Below the pieces are notes generated by a model. It saw only the letters and a program-made list of their open reading frames with translations, made no database searches and was not told where the DNA came from. The translations under genes and the position numbers were made by a program. Shown one piece after another: positions 1 through 7,526 of a DNA stretch of 24,600 nucleotides. Position 1 is the stretch's first letter. Each line of letters starts with the position of its first letter. The stretch is from contig JBHHWH010000033.1 of assembly GCA_046756405.1 (NCBI GenBank), positions 1-24,600 on the forward strand, written 5' to 3'. Source of the stretch: JBHHWH01 sp046756405. Its GTDB lineage: Bacteria > Actinomycetota > Acidimicrobiia > Spongiisociales > ZC4RG35.

Positions 1-2024
1 TAGTAGCCGGCCATCTCCAGGTGCAATGCCGAGCAGAACTCGGTGCAGTAGAACGGGAAGGTCCCGCTCTCACTGGCAATGAACTCGACGGTCGCCGTCT
101 CCCCGGGCTCCAAGCTCAGGGTGATGTTGTACCCCGGCAGCGCGAAGCCATGGGTGGCGTCTATCGACTGCTCGACGTTGGTGATGTGCCAGATCACACG
201 ATCGCCCTTGTTGACGTCTACCCGGTCGGGCGTGTAGTGGCTACGAACCGCAGTCATGTAGACATGAACGGTGTTGCCATCCCGCTCCACTCGCTCGTTT
301 CCGGGAACCGGAGCCTCAGGATCCACCGACATCGTCGCCGGGTCCCATCCGATCTCCGGGTAGATCTCGAAGGACTTGAGCTTGTCTGCCTTGATGATCT
401 GGGCATAGTGCGGCTCTCCGAGGGCCAGGGGCATGTCGTAGAGGAGCTGCATGCCGTTGGGGTCAGTGCCCTTCACGTCCACTGTCGGGTTGATCGGCTC
501 CTTTGAGATGTCGATGAGCTGAAGGTTCTGTGGCAGCAACGGACCCGGAGGCAGGAAGCGGTCGATGGACCACTTGTTCAGCGACACCAGGTAGTTGCCG
601 TCAGGGCTGACCGTGTCACCTTCGGCGGCAGCGACGTGTCCCACGTTGTAGTGGATTGGGATCCGACCCACCAGCTTCCAGGCCTCTTCACCTTCGTGGT
701 AGGGAGGCCCGAGACTCCAGCGCGAGACCACGGAGTCGAGGAAGATCGACGTGTAGGCGTAGCCCTTGTCATCGAACTGGGTGTGAAGCGGTCCCAAACC
801 GACTTCGACTTGGGCTGCGGTCACGGCATCGAAGTCGAGGACGGGCACCCCGTATTGGTCGGGCACCCAGTTCTTGTCGGCGATGGCCTTCTGGATCATG
901 TCGAACGCGTAGATCGTCACATGGGGATCCAACTTGCCCGACACCACCATGTACTCGCCTCCGGGCGAGATGTCGATGCCGTGGGGGCTCTTCGGCTCGG
1001 GGATGAAGTACAGCACCCCTTCGTCGATCAGGGTCTGCAGCGACAGCACAGAGAAGCCGTTCACGTCCATGGCCTTCCCAGCCTGGAACAGCTCCTCGGC
1101 CTTGCGCAGGTCGATGACGTGCAGGTAGTCGTTCTCACCTGCCGACGCTCCGGCCTCGAAGTCGGCGTCGTCTATCGACTTGCCCTTCGCCAGCTCCACG
1201 TTGAAGGACCCACAGAACACCCAGCCTTCCGAGACCTTCTTGCCGGCGTCACACAGGTCCTGCCAGTAAGGAGGCAGCTCCAAGGCAAAGGACTGCGACT
1301 GATCGATCCGCCCCTTGGAGCGGTCGAACTTCCAGAACGTCAGCATGCCCCGGTATTCGGCCTCGTAGTCCTCGAGCGGGGCATACTCCCAGGCCAGGGG
1401 GTTGGCGTACTGGCCGCCCTCTATGACGTATTCGGTGTTCGGAGTCACCATCGCCCCGCCATGATCGACGATGGAGATCGGATTCTTGACGATCTGTTTC
1501 GTCTCCCAATCGCGGAGGTCGATCACGGCCACCCGGGCGTTGGCCTTGTCGTTGATGAACAGCCACTCGCCGTCATAGTCGCCCTCGGTCTCCGACAGAG
1601 CCGGATGATGAGTGTCTCCCCATCGGATCTCCTGGTCGCCGGCGTTGCCCGCATCGAGGACCGCCTCCTGTTCGACGTTCCCGTAACCCCATCCCTGCCA
1701 GGGCTCAGGGGTGAAGACGGCGATGTTCTTGAGGATCCGCATCGAGGGGATCCCTACGGCAATCACCTGACCACTGTGGCCTCCGGAGGCGAACATGACG
1801 TACTCGTCCCATTCGCCTGTCGGCACATAGGTCTTCAGAGCGGCGACCACCTGCTCATCGGTGAACCCTTTCTCATTGATTATGTCGGTGTAGGAGCCTG
1901 CTGCCCCTTCACCGTCCTCGCCGCCGGCTGTGCAAGCAGCCGCTACCAACCCAAGCACGGCCACCAGTGCCAGCAGCTTTGTGATCGGACCGCCCCAAAA
2001 GCTCGGGGCCGATCGTCGTCTCAT
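1..2024 (-). CDS. nosZ: Nitrous-oxide reductase, lipoprotein type (3' end off window)
   Basis: Catalyses two-electron reduction of N2O to N2 outside the cytoplasmic membrane, the last step of denitrification. The 674 codons present start with a basic, hydrophobic signal ending in a lipobox-like AAAC (Cys31), with no twin-arginine motif, so this is a Sec/lipoprotein form of clade II character. A beta-propeller follows with the CuZ signature DTHHP (His139-His140), then SPHG, GPLHTQF, GHVAAAEGD and EPHYAQ. The C-terminal cupredoxin domain carries the CuA ligands Cys660, Cys664, His668 and Met671 (CTEFCSALHLEM). The reading frame is still open at base 1, and family alignment from memory suggests only a few residues are missing. 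The ATG is preceded by AGAAGGAGG, which lies in the last codons of the Rrf2 gene, three bases upstream, so the two genes are probably translationally coupled. Further nos genes (nosD, F, Y, L) would be expected beyond the left edge. Confidence 0.96.
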   Translation of the reverse strand, partial: MRRRSAPSFWGGPITKLLALVAVLGLVAAACTAGGEDGEGAAGSYTDIINEKGFTDEQVVAALKTYVPTGEWDEYVMFASGGHSGQVIAVGIPSMRILKNIAVFTPEPWQGWGYGNVEQEAVLDAGNAGDQEIRWGDTHHPALSETEGDYDGEWLFINDKANARVAVIDLRDWETKQIVKNPISIVDHGGAMVTPNTEYVIEGGQYANPLAWEYAPLEDYEAEYRGMLTFWKFDRSKGRIDQSQSFALELPPYWQDLCDAGKKVSEGWVFCGSFNVELAKGKSIDDADFEAGASAGENDYLHVIDLRKAEELFQAGKAMDVNGFSVLSLQTLIDEGVLYFIPEPKSPHGIDISPGGEYMVVSGKLDPHVTIYAFDMIQKAIADKNWVPDQYGVPVLDFDAVTAAQVEVGLGPLHTQFDDKGYAYTSIFLDSVVSRWSLGPPYHEGEEAWKLVGRIPIHYNVGHVAAAEGDTVSPDGNYLVSLNKWSIDRFLPPGPLLPQNLQLIDISKEPINPTVDVKGTDPNGMQLLYDMPLALGEPHYAQIIKADKLKSFEIYPEIGWDPATMSVDPEAPVPGNERVERDGNTVHVYMTAVRSHYTPDRVDVNKGDRVIWHITNVEQSIDATHGFALPGYNITLSLEPGETATVEFIASESGTFPFYCTEFCSALHLEMAGY

Positions 2025-2027
2025 CCC

Positions 2028-2450
2028 TTAACCTCCTTCTAGTGGGCTCCCGGCCCGGATCGCCTCTGCTAGAGAAGTCCGGCCGAGTTCTGCCATGAGA
2101 GCGGCCCGGGCTCGGGACCAAGCGAGATGTAGTGCGCACACCTCGTCATCCGGGCACGGTCCGCCCTTCAGTACGCACCGCCCGGTATCGGTTGCTCCTT
2201 CGACCGCTTCGATCAGTTGGAGCGCCGATACCGAGGCGAGCGACGCTTTTCTCCGATACCCGCCGTGTTTTCCTGGAGTCGAATGCACCCACCCCGCTTT
2301 GACCAGTGGATGCATGATCTGGGGGAGATAGTGGATGGACACTTCGAGCCGCTGCGCGAGCTCCGGGCCCGGCACCAGCTCTTCGTTGTCCCCGAGCGAT
2401 CTCATCGCTCGGATGGCCAGCTCCGCCTTACGCGTCAGCTCGAGCCGCAT
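2028..2450 (-). CDS. Rrf2-family transcriptional regulator, probable Fe-S sensor of the nos operon
   Basis: 140-residue regulator with an N-terminal winged helix (LTRKAELAIRAM at residues 5-16; the SIHYLPQIM recognition-helix region near 38-46; the wing PGKHGGYR near 59-66). Three cysteines, Cys92, Cys99 and Cys105, match the region that holds the [2Fe-2S] or [4Fe-4S] cluster in IscR, NsrR and RsrR. The first spacing is six residues rather than the usual five. In NsrR, nitric oxide destroys the cluster and derepresses target genes. Its position directly before nosZ, with a three-base gap and the nosZ ribosome-binding site inside its 3' end, suggests it senses NO, redox or Fe-S status for N2O respiration and regulates its own operon (inference). 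The start ATG has a moderate site (GGGAGAAGAG). It could equally be an IscR-like regulator; sequence alone does not decide the ligand. Confidence 0.9.
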   Translation of the reverse strand: MRLELTRKAELAIRAMRSLGDNEELVPGPELAQRLEVSIHYLPQIMHPLVKAGWVHSTPGKHGGYRRKASLASVSALQLIEAVEGATDTGRCVLKGGPCPDDEVCALHLAWSRARAALMAELGRTSLAEAIRAGSPLEGG

Positions 2451-2493
2451 CTCTTCTCCCAGAGACGCTGAGTAAGGAAATACAGCGAATCAT
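2428..2493 (-). CDS. Possible leaderless 21-codon leader ORF overlapping the Rrf2 start
   Basis: A short frame opens with ATG exactly 7 nt after the -10-like TACCGT (minus strand, 2506-2501) and ends at TAA 20 bases inside the Rrf2 gene, in a different frame. The predicted peptide is 21 residues and begins MIRCISLLSVSG. If transcription starts at this ATG, as the spacing suggests, ribosomes on the leaderless ORF would pass through the Rrf2 ribosome-binding site and start codon, allowing coupling or attenuation. This rests only on geometry. The ORF may be meaningless and the region simply a 5' leader of about 43 nt. Confidence 0.3.
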   Translation of the reverse strand: MIRCISLLSVSGRRDAARADA

Positions 2494-2500
2494 CACCCCG

Positions 2501-2506
2501 ACGGTA
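2501..2506 (-). promoter_or_regulatory. -10 element of the Rrf2-nosZ operon
   Basis: TACCGT on the minus strand fits the actinobacterial TANNNT -10 pattern and is the same hexamer found before the cytochrome c, mutM, rsmD and recG genes. Transcription would start near 2493, 43 bases before the Rrf2 ATG. No convincing -35 box is visible 16-18 bases upstream. Confidence 0.55.
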
Positions 2507-2542
2507 TGGGGCGTGCGTAGTCAGGGACTAGGGACCAAAGTC

Positions 2543-2574
2543 ATGGAAGGCCGCCCTTTCGGGCGGCCTTCCAT
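2543..2574 (-). terminator. Strong hairpin terminator after the cytochrome c gene
   Basis: Perfect 14-bp inverted repeat with a TTTC loop (arms 2543-2556 and 2561-2574, ATGGAAGGCCGCCC and its complement). It lies 18 bases past the cytochrome c stop and before the Rrf2-nosZ promoter. On the minus strand it is followed by GACTTTGG, a weak U-run, so termination is likely though not textbook. It separates the cytochrome transcript from the nos transcript. Confidence 0.75.
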
Positions 2575-2592
2575 CGTGGCGAAGAATCCCGG

Positions 2593-2988
2593 CTAGTTGC
2601 CGAGGGTGCGGAGGTAGGAGGCTATGTCTAAGAGATCCTGGTCGGATAGGGACGGGTTACCGCCCTTAGGAGGCATATCGACACCCGTAGTGTTTTCAGG
2701 GTCGGAGGTCGGCCGGCCAGTCTTGATGAAGTCCGCCAGCTCCTGGTCGCTGAGGCCCTGGATGAACTGGCTGTTGGTCAGATCCTTACCCAACCCTTCG
2801 ACCCCTGTGGCGTCGGCGCCGTGACAGGCGACGCAGGTACCCTGGAAGAGTTCCTCTCCCCTCACCGGATCGCCGACCGCTGCGCCGGGTGCCTGGGTGG
2901 CCTCAGGTTCGGCGGAGCCGCCGCCCCCTCCACAGGCTGCCAGCACGAGAGCGAGAAGAACCAGTAACGCTGTTGCCTTACGGCGCAT
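2593..2988 (-). CDS. Lipoprotein monohaem cytochrome c
   Basis: 131-residue exported electron carrier. A basic N-terminus and hydrophobic stretch end in the lipobox LAAC (Cys19), followed by a Gly/Ala/Pro-rich tether. The class I cytochrome c domain has the haem-binding CVACH (Cys52, Cys55, His56) and a probable distal ligand Met105 in VDMPPKGG, with the usual C-terminal helix. I chose the ATG at 2988 because GGAGG sits five bases upstream and the signal peptide starts there. A TTG twelve codons upstream (3024) is in frame and lies 7 nt after a TACCGT box, so it more likely marks the transcription start. Anchored outside the membrane and next to nosZ, it is a plausible electron donor to NosZ, as small cytochromes in clade II nos clusters are thought to be. 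A role with another oxidase is possible. Confidence 0.92.
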   Translation of the reverse strand: MRRKATALLVLLALVLAACGGGGGSAEPEATQAPGAAVGDPVRGEELFQGTCVACHGADATGVEGLGKDLTNSQFIQGLSDQELADFIKTGRPTSDPENTTGVDMPPKGGNPSLSDQDLLDIASYLRTLGN

Positions 2989-3031
2989 GAATACCTCCAC
3001 ATTTCCTGTCAGTCGAATCAACAATAGAGGA

Positions 3032-3056
3032 ACGGTAGGACACCTTAGTCATGTCC
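3032..3056 (-). promoter_or_regulatory. Cytochrome c promoter: TACCGT -10 with adjoining dyad
   Basis: On the minus strand TACCGT (3037-3032) lies 7 nt before the in-frame TTG at 3024. Directly upstream is a dyad, GGACA-N9-TGTCC (3056-3052 and 3042-3038 read on the minus strand), which abuts the -10 box, where a repressor or activator could act. The dyad matches no consensus I know (not FNR, not CRP). The -10 call is moderate and the operator call weak. Confidence 0.45.
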
Positions 3057-3058
3057 CT

Positions 3059-6000
3059 CTAGGGCCCTTGGTCCCTACTGCCCGCCTCCGGCGGGGCCCA
3101 TTGCTCTTGTGAGGACTCCCGAGCCGGCACCTCCCTCCGATCCCCCGGCTCGATGAGCCAGAAGGAGTCCCAGGCTTCATCCCCCGCGCTCAACAGTTGG
3201 TGGGCCACTGGACTCCCCGTCAGCCTGGAGTGCTCGTCGACCAGGGCCCAAACTTCCTTACGTTCCTGGGTGTTCGGTCGGCGACTGGGAGGGGCGGTCT
3301 CGGCGATGCGACTTCTGAGCAGGTGATCCGGGTCCCACACGAAGGCCCGTCCCCCGGTCATCCCGGCGGCGAAGTTTCGTCCTACCCCACCGAGAACCAC
3401 CACAGTTCCCCCCGTCATGTACTCGCAGCCGTGATCGGAGCAACCCTCCACGACGGCGACACCCCCCGAGTTCCGAACCGCGAACCGCTGACCCACCCGA
3501 CCGGCGAGGAACGCCCGCCCTCCGGTAGCTCCGTAGAGGACCGCGTTGCCGGCGGCGTGGCGCAGGGATCCTCGGCGGGGTGGGATGACGGTGACGACCC
3601 CACCGGCCATGCCCTTGCCCAGGTAGTCGTTGGCGGTCCCTTCCAGACGGAGAACCACTCCTGGACAGAGCCAGGCCCCGAAGCTCTGGCCCGCTGTCCC
3701 GGAGAAACGGATGTCGATGGTTCCCTCTGGAAGTCCCTCGCTTCCCCAGTGGGCGGTTATCTCTCCCGAGATTCGGGCACCTACTGCTCGATCCACGTTT
3801 CGAATGGGGTAGGTGAGCTCGGTGGGGTGGCGTGACGCTATCGCCTCCCGGGTATCGGCCACCATTCTTTCCGTGAGGCTGGAGAGGGGTATGGGCTGAT
3901 AGCCGAGGTGGCGCTTACGAACCTGGGCTTCCACCAACAGCGCGGCCAGGTCCGGAGCCAGGGGGTGCCTCTGATCGACAGGACGGAGGAAGTCGGCCCG
4001 GCCCACGATATCTTCGATGGAGCGGACGCCGAGAGCAGCTAGATGGTGGCGCACCTCTTCAGCCACATGACGGAAGAGAGTGACTACTTTCTCTGGCGAG
4101 CCGGCGAACTTGGACCGCAGCTCGAGATCCTGGGTGGCTATGCCCACCGGGCAGGTGTTGAGGTGGCATTGACGAACCATCTTGCACCCGATCGCCAGGA
4201 GAGGAAGGGTGCCGAAGCCGAACCTTTCCGCCCCCAATAACGCGGCCACCACCACGTCTCTGCCGGTACGCAGACCTCCGTCGGTTTCCAGCGTCACCCT
4301 GGTGCGGAGACCCTTGGCGACCAGAGCCTGGTGGGCTTCGGCGACTCCGAGCTCCCACGGGGATCCAGCGTGCTTGATCGACACCAGGGGGGATGCTCCG
4401 GTACCGCCATCGGACCCCGAGACGACAATGACGTCGGCGTCGGCCTTGGCCACGCCCACGGCGATGGTCCCGACACCGGGCTCACTGACCAGCTTGACCG
4501 ACACCCGCGCCCTTGGTTTGAAAGCCTTGAGGTCGTAGATGAGCTGGGCGAGGTCTTCGATGGAGTAGATGTCGTGATGGGGCGGAGGCGAGATGAGGGT
4601 GACCCCGGGCTCGGTGTGGCGTAGCCGGGCGATCTCGGCGGTCACCTTGTGACCCGGGAGCTGACCTCCTTCTCCTGGCTTGGAGCCCTGGGCCATCTTG
4701 ATCTGAAGCTCCTCGGCCGAGTACAGGTATGCGGGTGTGACACCGAACCGCCCCGATGCCACCTGTTTGATCGCCGAGCTGCGCGATGTTCCAAAGCGGG
4801 CCGGATCTTCGCCTCCCTCCCCCGAGTTGGACATCGCTCCGATCATGTTCATCGCCTCGGCCAGGGTCTCATGGGCTTCTTTGGAGAGGGCCCCATGGGA
4901 CATCGCCGACGATACGAACCGCCGCATGATGTTCTCCGCCGGCTCCACCTCCTCCAACGAGACCGGATCACGCCGAACGAAGGTGAGCAGGTCGCGAATC
5001 AGGAGCGGGGGTCGGTCGTCGATGGTTTCCAGGTAACGCTCCCACGCCTCTGACTCTCCCGACCGCACCGACTTGTGCAGTTCTAGGACCACCTTGGGTC
5101 TGGTGACGTGAAGATCCTCACCGCCCCGGTGCTTGTAGAAACCGCCGCTCTCCGGTACTCCCCCCTCGTAGCGGGCATGACGTTTGAGGGTCCGCCTGGC
5201 AATCTCGGTCAGACCGATGCCCCGCAGCCGGCGGGGCGCATTACGGAACGCCCGGTGACAGACCGCCTCGGAGAGTCCGATCACCTCGAACAGCTCCGAT
5301 CCTCGATACGCCGCCAGGGTGCAGATCCCCATCTTGGACATGATCTTTCGTAGCTCCTCTTCGAGGGCGCGGCGGTAATTCTCCTGGGCAGCGATCGGAT
5401 CCAGGTCGAGCATTCCTGACCGGGCCAGGTCGATCACCTGGTCAATGGCTAGATATGGGTTGACCGCGGAGGCACCGAAGCCGATCAGGCAGGCCACATC
5501 ATGGGCGTCTCGCGGTTCTCCCGACACAACCACCAGTGATACCTTGCCCCGGATGCCCTCGTCGATGAGGTGATGGTGGACCGCTCCCACCACGAGCAGC
5601 ATCGGGAGAGGAGCTTCGGTGGCGCTGGTCTCCCGATCGGAGAGGACCAGGATTGTGGCACCCAGCCGCACCGCATCCGCGGCCTCGGAGCAGATCTCGT
5701 CCAGCCGCACCGCCATGCCTTCCACCCCCTCGGCCACGGGCCAGGTGGCGGCGATCCAATGGGAGAAGAACCGGGGGTCACCGGAGCGGACAATGGCCTC
5801 CAACTCGGCATCGGAGAGGATCGGGCTGGCCAGTTCGATGAGGTGGGCCTGGCTGGGCGAGTCCTCGAGGATAGGGCCGCGCTTGCCGAGCTGTATCCGA
5901 AGCGACATGACCAGGTTCTCCCTTATCGGATCCATGGGAGGGTTAGTCACCTGAGCGAACATCTGATGGAAGAAACGGCTGAGCCGGCGGGGACGATCGG

Positions 6001-7450
6001 CGAGCACGGCGAGCCCGGTGTCATCCCCCATGGACCCTACGGGGGTGGTTCCTTGAGCCATGGGAGCGAGGATGAGTCGGCGCTCTTCGGCGGTGTAGCC
6101 GAAGACACGGGTCAGGGCACCAGCGTCGAATCGGGTGTCGTTCTCGTCGTCGAAGGGAGCCTGAATGTGCATAGTCTCGGTGTTGACCCACTCCGCGTAG
6201 GGGAGTAGTGAGGCCAGGGACTGCTTGACCTCGTCGGAGTGTCTGACCTCTCCCGTGTTCCCGTCGAAGAGCAGCAGCTCGCCCGGACCGAGCTGGCCAG
6301 TCTCCACCGCCCCTATCTCCTCCTCGGGACAGACGCCCGCCTCCGACGCCACCACCACCACGTTGGGGGTTACCGACCAGCGCAAGGGACGCAGACCGTT
6401 GCGGTCCAAACCGGCGAGCAGGGACACCCCGTCGCTCACCGCGATGGCAGCCGGGCCGTCCCACGGCTCGGTCAGGAAGGCGTGATACTTATAGAAGGCG
6501 GTCAGCTCGGGGTCGAGGTCGGGCACGTTCTCCCAGGCGGCAGGGATGAGCATCTCCTTGACGTGAGCCAGGGAGCGCCCGCTCTGGAGAAGTAGCTCGT
6601 AGGCGTTGTCGAGGCTGGCCGAGTCGGAGAGCCCGGGCTGAAGGAACGGGAAGACGTCAGCCAGCCGATCACCCCAGACCCCGGGGGTCGCTCCCCGCTC
6701 CCGAGCTTCCATCCAGGAGCGGTTGGCCTGGATGGTGTTGATCTCCCCGTTGTGGGCCAGCACCCGGAACGGCTGGGCGTTCTCCCACGAGGGAAAGGTG
6801 TTGGTGGAGAAGCGCTGGTGGAAGAGGGCGAAGGATGTCTCGAACCCCGGATCGCGCAGATCCCAGTAGAAGTCGGCGATATGGCTCGCGGTGAACAGAC
6901 CCTTGTAAACGACGGTCCGGCTCGATGCCGACGGGATGGAGAGCCCCGGGACTTCAGCGCGTTCGACTCTCTTTCGCGCCAGGTACAGGGCCCGTTCCAG
7001 CTCCTCTCCGGTGGTCTCCCCAAGAACGAACGCCTGCTCGATGAGGGGAAGGACGCCTCGGGCGTGTTCACCGAGCACCGAAGGATCGATGGGGACCGCA
7101 CGCCAGAACAGAAGCTGCAGCCCTTCGGCTTCGAGGGCCTCGCCGATGATCGCCCGTACCGGTCCGGCTTCCATCGGCGGCAGGAAGCACATCACGATGC
7201 CGAGCCGCTCCGGGTCGACGGAGAGCCCATGGGCTCGCAGTTCTCGTTCGGCTATCTGCCTCGGAATCTGAGTGAGCAGCCCGGCGCCGTCGCCGGTGCC
7301 GTCAGCGGCGCGAGCACCCCGATGGTCGAGGTTGCGCAGGCATTCGACAGCGAGGCGCGTCAGCCGGTAGGAAGGAGCGCGATCGCGCGACGCAATGAAG
7401 CCGACGCCGCATGCGTCTCGCTCATCTCTGATTCCAACTCTGGTCGCCAA
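3059..7450 (-). CDS. gltB: Glutamate synthase large (alpha) subunit
   Basis: Converts glutamine plus 2-oxoglutarate to two glutamates, with electrons from the GltD flavoprotein or another donor. About 1463 residues, the normal family length. Order: a short propeptide ending before Cys14 (ACGVGF), the N-terminal nucleophile of the class II glutaminase domain; central domain; FMN-binding synthase barrel (near residues 850-1200); 3Fe-4S cysteines in CKMVRQCHLNTC; and a C-terminal GXGXG beta-helix. I prefer the TTG at 7450: AAGGGGAG lies just upstream, a TACAAT -10 box is 27 bases upstream, and the propeptide then has 13 residues, as in relatives. The longer in-frame ATG at 7528 overlaps the start codon of the divergent gene and has no ribosome-binding site. 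No gltD lies on either side, so the small subunit must be elsewhere or another partner is used. Confidence 0.97.
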   Translation of the reverse strand: MATRVGIRDERDACGVGFIASRDRAPSYRLTRLAVECLRNLDHRGARAADGTGDGAGLLTQIPRQIAERELRAHGLSVDPERLGIVMCFLPPMEAGPVRAIIGEALEAEGLQLLFWRAVPIDPSVLGEHARGVLPLIEQAFVLGETTGEELERALYLARKRVERAEVPGLSIPSASSRTVVYKGLFTASHIADFYWDLRDPGFETSFALFHQRFSTNTFPSWENAQPFRVLAHNGEINTIQANRSWMEARERGATPGVWGDRLADVFPFLQPGLSDSASLDNAYELLLQSGRSLAHVKEMLIPAAWENVPDLDPELTAFYKYHAFLTEPWDGPAAIAVSDGVSLLAGLDRNGLRPLRWSVTPNVVVVASEAGVCPEEEIGAVETGQLGPGELLLFDGNTGEVRHSDEVKQSLASLLPYAEWVNTETMHIQAPFDDENDTRFDAGALTRVFGYTAEERRLILAPMAQGTTPVGSMGDDTGLAVLADRPRRLSRFFHQMFAQVTNPPMDPIRENLVMSLRIQLGKRGPILEDSPSQAHLIELASPILSDAELEAIVRSGDPRFFSHWIAATWPVAEGVEGMAVRLDEICSEAADAVRLGATILVLSDRETSATEAPLPMLLVVGAVHHHLIDEGIRGKVSLVVVSGEPRDAHDVACLIGFGASAVNPYLAIDQVIDLARSGMLDLDPIAAQENYRRALEEELRKIMSKMGICTLAAYRGSELFEVIGLSEAVCHRAFRNAPRRLRGIGLTEIARRTLKRHARYEGGVPESGGFYKHRGGEDLHVTRPKVVLELHKSVRSGESEAWERYLETIDDRPPLLIRDLLTFVRRDPVSLEEVEPAENIMRRFVSSAMSHGALSKEAHETLAEAMNMIGAMSNSGEGGEDPARFGTSRSSAIKQVASGRFGVTPAYLYSAEELQIKMAQGSKPGEGGQLPGHKVTAEIARLRHTEPGVTLISPPPHHDIYSIEDLAQLIYDLKAFKPRARVSVKLVSEPGVGTIAVGVAKADADVIVVSGSDGGTGASPLVSIKHAGSPWELGVAEAHQALVAKGLRTRVTLETDGGLRTGRDVVVAALLGAERFGFGTLPLLAIGCKMVRQCHLNTCPVGIATQDLELRSKFAGSPEKVVTLFRHVAEEVRHHLAALGVRSIEDIVGRADFLRPVDQRHPLAPDLAALLVEAQVRKRHLGYQPIPLSSLTERMVADTREAIASRHPTELTYPIRNVDRAVGARISGEITAHWGSEGLPEGTIDIRFSGTAGQSFGAWLCPGVVLRLEGTANDYLGKGMAGGVVTVIPPRRGSLRHAAGNAVLYGATGGRAFLAGRVGQRFAVRNSGGVAVVEGCSDHGCEYMTGGTVVVLGGVGRNFAAGMTGGRAFVWDPDHLLRSRIAETAPPSRRPNTQERKEVWALVDEHSRLTGSPVAHQLLSAGDEAWDSFWLIEPGDRREVPARESSQEQWAPPEAGSRDQGP

Positions 7451-7476
7451 CTGCTCCCCTTGACTGGGAGCGGGGC

Positions 7477-7482
7477 ATTGTA
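7477..7482 (-). promoter_or_regulatory. -10 element of gltB
   Basis: TACAAT on the minus strand matches the TATAAT consensus at five of six positions. It predicts a start near 7470, a leader of about 20 bases, then AAGGGGAG and the TTG start of gltB at 7450. No clear -35 box is seen. It supports the shorter gltB start. Confidence 0.5.
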
Positions 7483-7513
7483 AGCCTGCTCGTGGAGCCC
7501 TCCGTCCCAGCGA

Positions 7514-7519
7514 TAGGCT
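7514..7519 (+). promoter_or_regulatory. -10 element of the glycosyltransferase pseudogene, leaderless type
   Basis: TAGGCT (TANNNT) is followed by seven bases and the ATG at 7527. No ribosome-binding site precedes the ATG, so the transcript would be leaderless. Confidence 0.4.
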
Positions 7520-7526
7520 CAAACTC

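Noticed and set aside
636..2042. Long plus-strand open frames opposite nosZ, and likewise opposite gltB, smc and recG
   Set aside because: These are antisense shadows typical of high-GC coding sequence. They show no family motifs and no ribosome-binding sites, and the minus-strand genes are unmistakable.
2528..3078. Inverted 10-mers TAGGGACCAA / TTGGTCCCTA flanking the cytochrome c gene
   Set aside because: A 10-base match at this distance is expected several times by chance in a window of this size; there is no extension, target duplication or mobile gene.
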